From: Protostelium mycophagum
Taxonomy: Eukaryota; Evosea; Variosea; Protosteliida; Protosteliaceae
Direction of reading: 5' to 3'
Assembly: GCA_002081555.1 (NCBI GenBank)
Contig: MZNV01002112.1
Span: 1-33,875 of the forward strand
Length of the DNA stretch: 33,875 bases
Part shown: piece by piece, positions 10,768 to 20,672 of the stretch
How the letters are laid out: each line of letters starts with the position of its first letter
Position numbering within the stretch: the first letter of the stretch is position 1
Position numbers and translations under genes: made by a program
Notes under the pieces: model-generated
The model's input: only the letters and a program-made list of their open reading frames with translations
Database searches by the model: none
What the model was told of the DNA's origin: nothing

Positions 10768-12040
10768 TTATTGCAGACGCCGAACATTTGATATGGTCTC
10801 TGCGAGGGAGTTGATGATGGAGAGAGCCTCCATCTTGGTCTTGTGCTCCACAGCATTCTCCAATTGAGCGCGTTCTGTTTCCATCTTGGCAAGGAGAGTA
10901 GCCAAGGTTCTGTTCACCACTGCTGTTGATCTTCAATGTACATCTTCTATTCATTGTCTAACCCTCCAAAGAATTATCACTATCTATTGTCTTCTCTACC
11001 TTCTCTTGCACATCTTGTTCCTTCACCCTCTTGGCTGATAACACATCACACATCATTTCATCATCTCTCTTCCTCTTACCATTCACTGAAGTTTCACCTG
11101 CTTCAATAAATATAAGACATTTTATATGAGATTATATTATATAAATATAATTAATATAAATATAATTATATATTTATAATAGAAGACGGACCTGTAGATG
11201 GAATATTTGTGGGGGCTTTATTGTTGGCTTCATGTTGAGATTGAGTGAGCACATTGATATTGCAGATGATGCATTTCATCTCCCCATCTTTTGACATTAA
11301 CGGTGTCTACCAATATTAAATTAAATCACTATTCGAAATACATCACACTGCACACAGGGCATGCATGTTGTAACCTTCAATATTCAGTATTCATCATTAT
11401 CAAACGACTCACATTGTCCAGCCTTGCATCATTTTCTCGGCTAATTTACTGCTCGCTACTCTCATCTTGCTCACCTATCAATACTTAGCTATTTATATCG
11501 CTTTATCGTTATCATAGACATCACATATACAGTTTACATCGTCATCCTAGACATGTTTTAACGTGCCAGCAAAAAAAATGTGCTGTTTGGATGTACAAAC
11601 CTTTTCTGTGACACGTCTCTCTTCCTGTTGTTCTTTAGGGTTGACTGCTGCATCTGGTGGCTGTTGTGCTGTGGTTTCTAATTTCTCATAAACATTCCGA
11701 ACCTCGCTCTCTTCCAAATCAAGAAATGTCATCTTCAGGAGGTCAGAATTCTTCTACTCCGTTCTTGTTTTACCTCAGAGCCAGAGCCTTCTCTTTTGAA
11801 TTTTTTCTCACAATTGACACAAAAGATAGTCCCATCTTTCTTCTTCTCAACCAAAGGATTAAAACATTGCATGGAAGGACAGCTTTCGGCTAATAATGTC
11901 CAACCTTGAAGCATCTTCTGTCCAAGAAGCGCGCTGACCTAGCGAGGGCTTAGCATAGAACAATAATAAAAGCTCACTTGTTTTTTAGGAGCTTCTCTTT
12001 CGCCACTCCTTATAGATTCCCAATACTCGTCACCTTCCAT
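10768..12040 (-). CDS. ZNRD2/SSSCA1-like protein with two zinc ribbons
   Basis: Eight exons: 12040-11978, 11938-11774, 11732-11601, 11474-11413, 11374-11347, 11306-11192, 11097-10963, 10922-10768, giving 284 residues. Two copies of the Auto_anti-p27 zinc ribbon are seen. Copy 1 is GQKMLQGWTLLAESCPSMQC then DGTIFCVNCEKKF. Copy 2 is AEKMMQGWTMLQHACPVC then LMSKDGEMKCIICN. Copy 1 has a longer first cysteine spacing (CPSMQC). A basic segment GKRKRDDE and a C-terminal coiled coil (NRTLATLLAKMETERAQLEN) follow. Human ZNRD2 has a single ribbon. The stop TAA overlaps AATAAA. The start lies 86 bp from the divergent EIF2B2 start. Confidence 0.85.
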
Positions 12041-12126
12041 TCTCTGTTCTTAAAATCTGATCAGAAGAATGATTCATCGGACTACAACACTCCTATGTCA
12101 TAACGATCTGATGAGATCAGGGGAAA

Positions 12127-13566
12127 ATGAGCAGTGGACCCACAGTGGAACAGGTCTGTCAAGAACCAAGAACACAGGCCTTTATCAATGCTCTGAAGAG
12201 GAGGTGGGTCTCATGAGTTATATATCTGGATAGGATTGATGTGTGAGAAGGCAGATCAAAGGATCATGGCACGTAGCTAGAGAGACAATTGAAATTTTAC
12301 GCCTCGCAATTGGAAAGAAGAGTCGCATAACAACTCTCGGGGAGCTGATCAATTTTGTCAAGCAGATTGGACATCTTTTGGTGGAAGTACAACCCTTGGG
12401 TATGTTATTATCTTTGAAATGTTTCTAAATTACTTAAGAATTCGCCATCGGCAACATTGTTCGAAGGATTCTTTACATCATCAGAGATGAACATGAACAA
12501 ATGACCAGAGGTGATGCCAAAAAGGAGGCGATGTATAGTTTTATGTTAGGTAGAAATCTGCGACAAACTATAGCTCACACTTGAATTAGGTCCTTCAACT
12601 GGAGAAGAGGATTTAGAGGTGGCACTACCCAACAATGGAAATATCCTATTCTTATCTATGCCTCTTTGTATTAATAATCTGTTTCCTTTACTCTTGTACG
12701 AGATCTACGAGAGGCGATCTTCTCAAGTTTGAAGGAGTTATTAGAGTTATTAGACAACGTTCATTCCATCATCGCAGATCAGGCTATAGAATTTATACAT
12801 TCAAAGTAATTACATTCAATATACAATCATTGAGCGACACAGTGAGGTCATTATGACTTTTGGTGGTTCGAAAACAGTAGAGACATTCTTAAAGACAGCT
12901 GGTGGAAAGAGGAGATTTGAAGTAGTCGTTGCAGAGGGATTACCATCCAATAAGGGACAGGCGTTGGCTGTGTCCCTATCACAAGCAAATATAGACACAA
13001 CACTTGTGCCAGATTCTGCAATATTCGCCATGATGGCCAGAGTGAACAAGGTAGAGATATTCAATATTATTGTATTTACATGATAAAGGTTGTTGTTGGT
13101 ACACACGCAGTGATGGCTAGTGGTGGTATTATAGCCCCCGCTGGTACTCATTTAGTTGCCATGGCAGCAAAGCACCACTCTGTTCCATTTGTGGTGTGCA
13201 CACCGATGTACAAGATGTGCCCATTATTTGCAAACGACCAGGAGACCTTCAATGATATCACATCCCCCGCCTCAGTGTTACCATTCCAAGAAGGTAGATA
13301 TACTCCATAAATATAATTCTAATCCTTCATTATAAATATAATTCTACTTATGAATAAAATAATACAGTCAACGCTTCCGCAAAGATCCGAGTACAAAACC
13401 CCGCTTTTGATTACGTACCAGCAGAGTTGATCTCCTTGTACATCACAGACGAGTGAGCCTTGATGTCTTTATCCATTATTTATGAAATGACAGTGGAGGA
13501 CACAACCCATCCTATATCTATCGTATGCTCTCCAGATATTACAATCCTGCTGATTACTCTCTCTGA
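12127..13566 (+). CDS. EIF2B2: translation initiation factor eIF2B subunit beta
   Basis: Nine exons: 12127-12203, 12251-12399, 12439-12549, 12590-12667, 12703-12805, 12843-13050, 13089-13293, 13368-13452, 13494-13566, giving 362 residues (human 351). Diagnostic regions are AIGNIVRRILYIIRDEHEQM, HSNEVIMTFGGSKTVETFLK, FAMMARVNKVVVGTHAVMA, HLVAMAAKHHSVPFVVC, and NPAFDYVPAELISLYITDDG at the C-terminus. eIF2B is the guanine nucleotide exchange factor for eIF2 in the cytosol; beta belongs to the regulatory alpha/beta/delta set. Several introns sit in phase 1 or 2, so the uninterrupted frames shown by a simple ORF scan are fragments of this gene. Confidence 0.95.
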
Positions 13567-13788
13567 AGATCTACTCATAAATTTTCATTCTTTTGTTACC
13601 CGAAATTATGACTCACAGAAGCAGCACTTACACTCTTGTGTTGTTATTCAACTTTTGTGTGTGAATCGTCTATCAACTTCGTGATGAATATAGAAGAGGG
13701 TCTAAATTGACTTCTTCGGACAACATCATCGGATGTAATTGGAAGTCGCTTACGTGATAAGAATGTGGGTGTATGTGACAACACAGAG

Positions 13789-15067
13789 ATGCATAGAACC
13801 GTGATGAGACAAGCTCTCCTTGCAAGGAGCTCATTAGCGCGTAATTTCAGTTCAGAACCTTCAACTTTACGAAGGGTTGTGTTCAATGTTCCTGGCAGCG
13901 ATTTGAGGAAGATAACCAAAGCCACAAAACTTGATCTGGATTGTGTCGTTTTAGATTTGGAAGATGGTGTGGCAGTCAATCAGAAGGAAAATGCTCGAAG
14001 ACTCATTGTTGAACAGTTCAGCAACCCAGAGATATCCTTTGGTAGAGCAGGTATCGCTTTCAATCCAAAGCCTGAGTAACTGGACTTAGAGAGATCTGTG
14101 CGAATAAACGCTTTTGGTTCTGGTTATGAAGACGCAGACTTGGAATCGCTGAGGGAACCCTTCACGAAAGGACTGATTGGCTCTGTAGTTCTTCCAAAGG
14201 TCGATATTTCAATAATGTTTGTTCATCCTGCTAAATAAAGTGTAGGTGGAGAGTCCTGAACATATTGAACATCTGTCAAGGTATATAGAATGAAAAGATA
14301 AATATTGAAAGATTAGATATTTGGATTCTTGTGGAACAGGGGCGGAGAAGGTGCATATTTTAGCTGCAATAGAATCAGCGAGAGGAATAATAGACCTGAA
14401 AGAAATATGTTCAGCTAAATCCAATCGTCTCGATGCATTAATTGTCTGTAATTCTACTTATTTTAATTTATTACATATTATTATATATACATATTATTAT
14501 ATTATTATACATATATTATATATACATATTATATATTATCGTGTATCACGATATTATTAATATAATAACAGTTTGCCTCGGAGGATTTTGTGGCAGATGT
14601 GGGAATGACACGGACAAAAGATGCTCAGGAGCTTTATTATGCAAGAAGTGCTCTCGTGACACATGCAGCTGCTCACAGATTACAATCAATCGATATGGTG
14701 TGCCTAGATTTCAAAGATATAGAGGTAACAGATTTATATGTATATTGGATAATAAGACAGGTGATTGCCAAAGAGAGTTGTGATGGACGAATAATGGGAT
14801 TTACTGGGAAGTGGTGTATACATCCTAATCAGATCACTCCAATATTTGATGCATTCCAACCTTCAACTACAGAAGTCGAATTCGCAAGAAAGATCACAGA
14901 AGCATATGCCAAATATCAAGTCAGTATGACTGAGTATCTTGAATTGATCAATATAGGAAGAGGGAAAGGGTGCATATTCAGTGGATGGAAAGATGGTGGA
15001 TAAGCCTCTGTATCTATGGGCCAATAGGATCATGCAAATACATAACCATAACATCCGCCACAAATAA
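13789..15067 (+). CDS. CLYBL: citramalyl-CoA lyase CLYBL-like, mitochondrial
   Basis: Seven exons: 13789-14041, 14090-14199, 14246-14280, 14317-14443, 14572-14724, 14761-14919, 14957-15067, giving 315 residues (human CLYBL 340). The N-terminus MHRTVMRQALLARSSLARNF looks like a mitochondrial presequence. The family blocks are FNVPGSDLRKI, LDCVVLDLEDGVAVNQKENA, SVRINAFGSGYEDAD, HILAAIESARGIIDL, the ASEDFVADVGMTRT loop and IMGFTGKWCIHPNQI. These belong to the HpcH/HpaI aldolase-citrate lyase beta family; human CLYBL cleaves citramalyl-CoA in C5 metabolism. Intron 4 (14444-14571) is almost pure AT. Confidence 0.9.
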
Positions 15068-15078
15068 GTAAAAATATC

Positions 15079-15210
15079 TTAAAGCTTAAATTTGCGTCCA
15101 TTCTTGCTGTTAATAAACTTTGGCATACACCTACCCTCAAGCCGTATATTCGAGACCACCTCTTTCACTCTGCTTGCAAATGTGAACTGTTCGGCATGCT
15201 CTGAAAACAT
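15079..15210 (-). CDS. possible 43-residue small ORF or 3' exon
   Basis: This open frame starts MFSEHAEQFTFASRVKEVVS and ends INSKNGRKFKL. It lies between the 3' end of CLYBL and the start of the RhoGEF gene, on the opposite strand. The composition looks protein-like, and a GTAGGTGTATG donor-like site lies inside. There is no clear upstream exon, because the frame is closed just before the ATG. It could be chance. Confidence 0.25.
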   Translation of the reverse strand: MFSEHAEQFTFASRVKEVVSNIRLEGRCMPKFINSKNGRKFKL

Positions 15211-15267
15211 GATCAGTGAATTCTTCAGCAGCCAGATTCAATCTGTCGAAGGAGCTCGAAGAGTTTC

Positions 15268-18068
15268 ATGGTTGGGGCTGATGTTCCACCTGAAGTATCG
15301 CACCATGCACGATTCGGTCCAAAAGAAGGCGCTGTGTCTGACAACTGCTCATCTGATTCCCGTTTCACTGCAATGACACCACACAACAGATCTGAAGACG
15401 GAAGGACCCACACCATGCAGGAGGGCGGAAAGAAGAAGGGTGTCTTTGCTACACTCAGAGGCCGATGGATCCGTGAGGACGGAACAGAAATCGCTGCAAC
15501 GGCAAGTGCACCAACATCTCCCACATCATCCCTGCCAACAGAAGTATAATCATGATAATCTCTTACACCAATTCGGTTCTCTAAATGTTTCAACAGAATA
15601 AATTAACGGCGAGCGAGGGAACTCCTTTCGTGGCACAACTCTCGCCACGAGGACCTCCACCAGTACCTCCGCAGCGAAGGATCTTGTATCCTCCAAATGG
15701 TCAGTGAAAACCTCTAAATCAAATCATCCAATTTGATCTGATCAATTGTCTTCTGTCGAAGAGCACAATCAAATAGTTCGTGAAGATCTATTTTTTATAG
15801 ATCGTCAATGAAAGTTGACGGCGACAGTTGATCTTAAAACAACGACAAATAACACAGAGATTGAAGCGGATAAGAATAAAGAAGATGAAGATGGAGAGAG
15901 GACAGTGAGAAAGGTTTCTTCACTTCCAAATACACCAGAGTCGGTACAATCTCCCGGTCTTGTATGGAGGAGGCCCTCCACAGTACAAGTAAATTCATTC
16001 TTTATCGTCCAAAATTAATAACCTTGAAGGGAAGTGGTGTCGAGCTGAGTACTTCACCTTCTAGATCCTCAGCATTTATCAGACAATTTCCCTCCAGACC
16101 AGCACCCCTTCCTCCTCCACGGACGATAAGACCTGGCGCAGAACATAGATCACCACAGGTATATTTAAATAATATTACAATAGTAACAATAGAAAGAAGA
16201 GTAATTCAGAGGATGGGTTCAGCGATGGAGCACCACGTAGATCACCAAGAGGATTACCTCCTGTTCCTCCTCCTCCAAATATTGTCAAGAATATACCCAA
16301 CTCAGATAACGTATGATGATACAATAAATATAATCTTATCCCATAGGAGGACACAATACCATCTGCACCTACAAATACACCAGTTATGTCACCACCAACA
16401 CCAATTCTATCACCACCAACAAGTATATTATCAACATCTACAGATGCATTGGTGGATATGGAGGAGAAGAGTGATGATACACATGTAGAGGATGTGGATG
16501 TAAATAGAGATCATGTAGATAGTACAATAGGAGAGAAGAGAAGGAAACAGATATTCGATGAGATCATCAATACTGAGGAGCATTATATCCATGTATTGGA
16601 GAAGGGAAAGACGGTGGGTATTCATATATCACGATATTATGTTTGGATATATGAGGTGATACAAGTAGATGTATTGCGCACCATTGTTGGCACAGATAGC
16701 AGAATCACCAAAGAAATTCGAGATTATGGGGAAACCATTTACAGAAAAACACGTATGGGAGATATTTGGAAATATAGCAGAGATTCAACAGATCAATACT
16801 GAATTAGTACTCAATAAGTAAATCAATATATCATCAGTAAATCATATTTATATTTCAAGATTAAAACAGAGGCAACAGAAGTACACCTTTGAGACGAGTT
16901 GTGGGGATATATTTTGTGCAGTGGTAAATAGATCAAGATATATAGATATATATAATGATCCTTTGTAGACACCATTCCTTAGGCTGTATATTCAATATAG
17001 TGGTAATTATAATAGATCAATAGACGTCCTCAACAAAGCCAAGAAATATCCACCTTTCCAAGATTGGTTAGACGTACGAGATATATGTATCGATATATAA
17101 TAACATCATCTAGTCATTAAGGTTGAGATTGAATGACCCGAATGAGTTACCACCTTTAGATTCTGTATTGATCACACCAATACAGAGATTACCAAGATAT
17201 GGGTTATTATTAAAGGTACCAAGGATATTGATATTATTGATATAATACATCATAGGAATTACTACATCATACACCTTCCGGTCATGGAGATTATGTTCCA
17301 TTACAGAGCGCAATAGCGAGTATCGGACAGGTAGCCGAGCAGGTGAATAGCGCCAAGAAGGGAGAGGATATGGGAATCAAATTAGCTGCCATAGACGCTA
17401 ATCTACAAAACAAACCTCCTGATCTCCTTATCGTCATGCCACAACGTGTATTAGTCAGGTAAGTTGGATATAATGTATTTATATAATTATATATAGGGAA
17501 ACCAATATGATATTGATCTATAAGAAAGAAGATAAGGAGATAAGGAGGCAGCATGTCAATGTCATCTTATTCAATGATTCCATACTCATATCCAAGATAT
17601 CCCTATTATTGGTATCTATATATGAATATATATATAAATATATAAATATATATAGGGTCTACAAGTTGGAAAATTATCATATCTCGCATTCCTACCACTC
17701 ATAGAGGTCATTGATCTTACCAATGTCGAGGACACACCAGGTATATCTCCTATATATTTAATTAATATATTTAATAAGTTAATATATTGAAAAGATCAGG
17801 GGGAGCAGTATTTGAATTCACGATTAATATGACGATGAAGAGTTATAGTCTGGTCTGTACGAGACAGCTGGAGAAGACAGATTGGTTGAACGATATAAAT
17901 GAGAACAGAGATAAGCAGTTGGAGATCGAAGGGGCAAAGATGCAATATAAGATCAAACATAAGAAGTTTAACAATTCAACCCTTACGGAAACAAACGAAG
18001 AAGGGAAATTTTCACTCGTGAAGAGCGCGGACGTGATCGCACAGCATAATGATACTCCCACACCATAA
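15268..18068 (+). CDS. RhoGEF (DH-PH) with proline-rich N-terminus
   Basis: Fourteen exons: 15268-15543, 15597-15699, 15828-15988, 16030-16158, 16200-16310, 16347-16613, 16669-16817, 16860-16923, 16969-17073, 17114-17215, 17256-17458, 17497-17611, 17656-17740, 17800-18068, giving 712 residues. Residues 1 to about 320 are low complexity with SH3-type proline runs (GPPPVPPQRR, APLPPPRTIRP, LPPVPPPPN). The Dbl homology domain follows: RRKQIFDEIINTEEHYIHVL, then YCAPLLAQI, then the conserved LITPIQRLPRYGLLLKELL. A PH domain lies at roughly 555-660 (VNVILFNDSILISK to EKTDWLNDINENRD). Such proteins load GTP onto Rho/Rac GTPases and steer actin. The start ATG is the first that opens the frame; an upstream exon is possible. 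Confidence 0.88.
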
Positions 18069-18101
18069 TGATACTCCCACACCATAATGATACTCCCACA
18101 C
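18045..18101. repeat. three exact 19-bp tandem copies across the RhoGEF stop codon
   Basis: The unit cataatgatactcccacac occurs at 18045-18063, 18064-18082 and 18083-18101 without mismatch. Unit 1 codes for the last residues, and the TAA stop (18066-18068) is formed at the start of unit 2. Confidence 0.95.
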
Positions 18102-18160
18102 CATAAACAGAATCGCCTTGTACATATTATCATCAGATTATTTATATAAAGTGGAGTTGT

Positions 18161-18955
18161 TCAATCCCACGCACTTGTGAGCGGATTTTTTGGATTGAGG
18201 GCCAAGGTTGATTCCAACCTTAAATCCACAACATGCTGTTCCTGTCAACCACCCACCACCAAAGATAATATTACCTCATCTAGATTCTGTAGAGGGATAA
18301 TATCTGGGTGCATGCTCAATAAAGGAATATAAGGCTCTTCTTGAGCAATTGGACCAGGTCGGGACTTCAATTCAAAAAAGTCATCCCAGTCGATATTGTC
18401 GGGAATCTAAATTTACATAAACCTTAACGTTCGCAGAAGCATATTCTTGCCTGCTCTGCTGATGCTCTTGTGAAGCTTAGCTCAGGTACTCGGGGTGTCA
18501 CATAATGTGGCTTTTCAGCCTCAAGGTATTCACAGTAAGGAAGCCCAACCTACAGTGTCAGACATCGAGATAAGCAATTTCTTTACCCCAAGTGGGAGAG
18601 AGGGTACCGCATTAGTTGACTTTTCCTTTTGCTGTTGTTTGTGCTGGTTGGAGATCATCTGCTCCCTCTTAATTGCATCACTGTAATGGCTCAACACCTC
18701 CAAAGTTGGTCCAAGTGCTGGTGCGTCGAAATCAACTGGTTTTGGTCTGCCTTCTGGCGGTTCCTCTAAAGAATGGATGTCATCGAGAAGATTGATGCTG
18801 AACTCTGAGAATGTTGGTTGATTTGCTGTTGTCTGTCGGTCTATCAAGCTGATTGAATACTCCTCAAAAGCCAAATTTTCAGAATCGACCTAGTTCCTCA
18901 GAAGAAAAATGAGAAGCTATTTCACCTCTGTTGGAGGATCGTAGAGGTTCTCCAT
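18161..18955 (-). CDS. unrecognised acidic protein (214 aa)
   Basis: Five exons: 18955-18926, 18889-18587, 18549-18451, 18406-18275, 18241-18161. The protein begins MENLYDPPTEVDSENLAFEE. It has two similar short motifs (FEEYSISLID and FSEFSINLLDD), a glutamine/lysine-rich stretch (NQHKQQQKEK), and IPDNIDWDDFFELKSRPGP before an unstructured end. No family is recognised. Exon 3 to exon 4 needs a GC-AG intron (donor GCAAGA after 18451); using any nearby GT leaves a stop. It is convergent with the RhoGEF gene and divergent from syntaxin. Confidence 0.7.
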
Positions 18956-19397
18956 GTGTGAAACCGTTGTAGAACCTTTTTACAGATCTTCCGAGCTACA
19001 ACCTGCCAATAACCTGCGAAGCAGCTACAGCTGTAGCTGTAAAGTAGGAGCACTTACGTGTGAATAAAGAGACTGAACTGAAGAAATGAAGGTTCTGTGA
19101 ATTCCTATTTTGCACAATTGATGCAATCATCTTATTTTGAATAAAAATAAATAATACCACGAAATGTAACTTTCATAATCCTATTCACTATGTCCGAAAT
19201 TATTGGACTCAGTTGATGGGGGCATATGTGCTTGGGTTTCTTGGGAGCAAGTTGCTTCAGTCGGTGTTCAGAGAAGAAAAAAAGGAACGAACCAAAAATA
19301 AAATTATGATATCGCAACTGGACGGTTTTTCCTTGTTGCGGAGCGGCATTTCAAAACATTCAGCCACCTCGATCACGAGAGACGGTAGCACTACACA
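18956..19397. other. divergent intergenic region between unknown gene and syntaxin
   Basis: This 442-bp region must carry both promoters. It contains a perfect 18-bp palindrome at 19022-19039 (cagctacagctgtagctg), which could be a dimeric factor site. No gene is supported in it. Confidence 0.5.
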
Positions 19398-20645
19398 ATG
19401 CAAAATCGATTAGCGGAGCTCAAGGTAGATCCGAGATCAACGGAGAAAATCGCTCTAAAGACGCAGGATGGGGCAGCAGACCCAGAGGAGGTCGATGTAG
19501 AGTTTGGAAAAGACAAAAAAAGTAGAAAGAGAGCAGAGAGTCAAGACTCGAGCGAAGAGCTGCAGTTAGTCGGTATGGAAGGATTTATGCAAGAATTCTT
19601 CGAGGAGGTGGGTATTTCAAAACCTGAATCTTGGTTCATTTGAGTTTGAACGCAAGTGCGAATTCGGCTAAATTATCTATGGAAGCGGACAGCTAATTAT
19701 ATTAGGTTTCTTCCATCAAAGGAGGGATGGCTGCGATACGTAAGAACATCAAGGCTATCGAGGAGTTTTCATCACAGAGCTTGATGTCTGTTGGAATCGA
19801 ATCAAGTACGCTTTCCCTTACGTTTCAACTTTTTAATTGTAACTGTAGAGGGTAACGGTGAATTGGAGAAGCTCATTGAGTCTACGAACATCACCGCTTC
19901 TGATGTGAGAAACAAGCTGAAAGAGATGGACGCAGAAAATAAGAAGATGTCCAGCAAAGAGAAGGAGACCGCACAGTTTCGGATACGTAGCAATGTTCAT
20001 GGCACTCTGACCAAGAAGTTCTTAGAGCTCATGTCAGAGTACCAAGAGGTATAAATATATTAGCATTCAAAGACATTAATGGAAATTAGGTACAAACAAA
20101 GTACAAGAATAAATACAGAGAGAGAGTAGAAAGACAATACAAGATTGGTAATTATGGAAATACTCAACGCCACTGAAAATATTCAGTGAAGCCTGAGGCC
20201 ACGCAAGAGGAGATCGACGAAGCACTGGATTCTGGAAATACCCAAGTTTTTGCTGAAAAAATATTGGACAAGCAGAGACATTCTCAGGCGAAGGACGCAT
20301 TAGCATATATAGAGAACAAGCACAGAGAGATTCTTGCCTTAGAGCAGAGTATTATGGAATTACATCAGTTGTTCTTAGATATGGCTATACTTGTGGAGGC
20401 ACAGGGAGAGCTTATAGATCAAATAGAATACAATGTTCAACAATCCGTTGGGTTCACTGCGGAGGGTGTCATTCAGCTCAAGAAGGCGAATAAATTGGCC
20501 AAGAAGTCAAGAAAGGCGAGTAGATATGTTTGATCAACTCTTTCTGACCTCCCAACAGAAGATCTGCTGTCTCATCATTATATTGCTCATCGTACTCGCC
20601 ATAATTGGTGCTGTTGTCGGTGGTATTTTCGGCTCCCGTAAATAG
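19398..20645 (+). CDS. Qa-SNARE syntaxin (plasma-membrane syntaxin type)
   Basis: Six exons: 19398-19607, 19706-19805, 19849-20048, 20090-20147, 20187-20515, 20559-20645, giving 327 residues. An Habc-type helical region includes VSSIKGGMAAIRKNIKAIEE and RIRSNVHGTLTKKFLELMSE. The SNARE motif carries the central glutamine in MAILVEAQGELIDQIEYNVQ, as in syntaxin 1. A C-terminal membrane anchor (KICCLIIILLIVLAIIGAVV) ends the protein. It should drive vesicle fusion, probably at the cell surface. The last intron is best read with a GC donor (AAG then GCGAGT at 20516). A GT donor 12 nt downstream would add four residues and also stay in frame. Confidence 0.93.
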
Positions 20646-20672
20646 ATAATTTATCAATTATATTTATTACAT

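Noticed and set aside
15225-15593. 122-codon minus-strand frame
   Set aside because: It is opposite the first exons of the RhoGEF gene and lacks recognisable domains.
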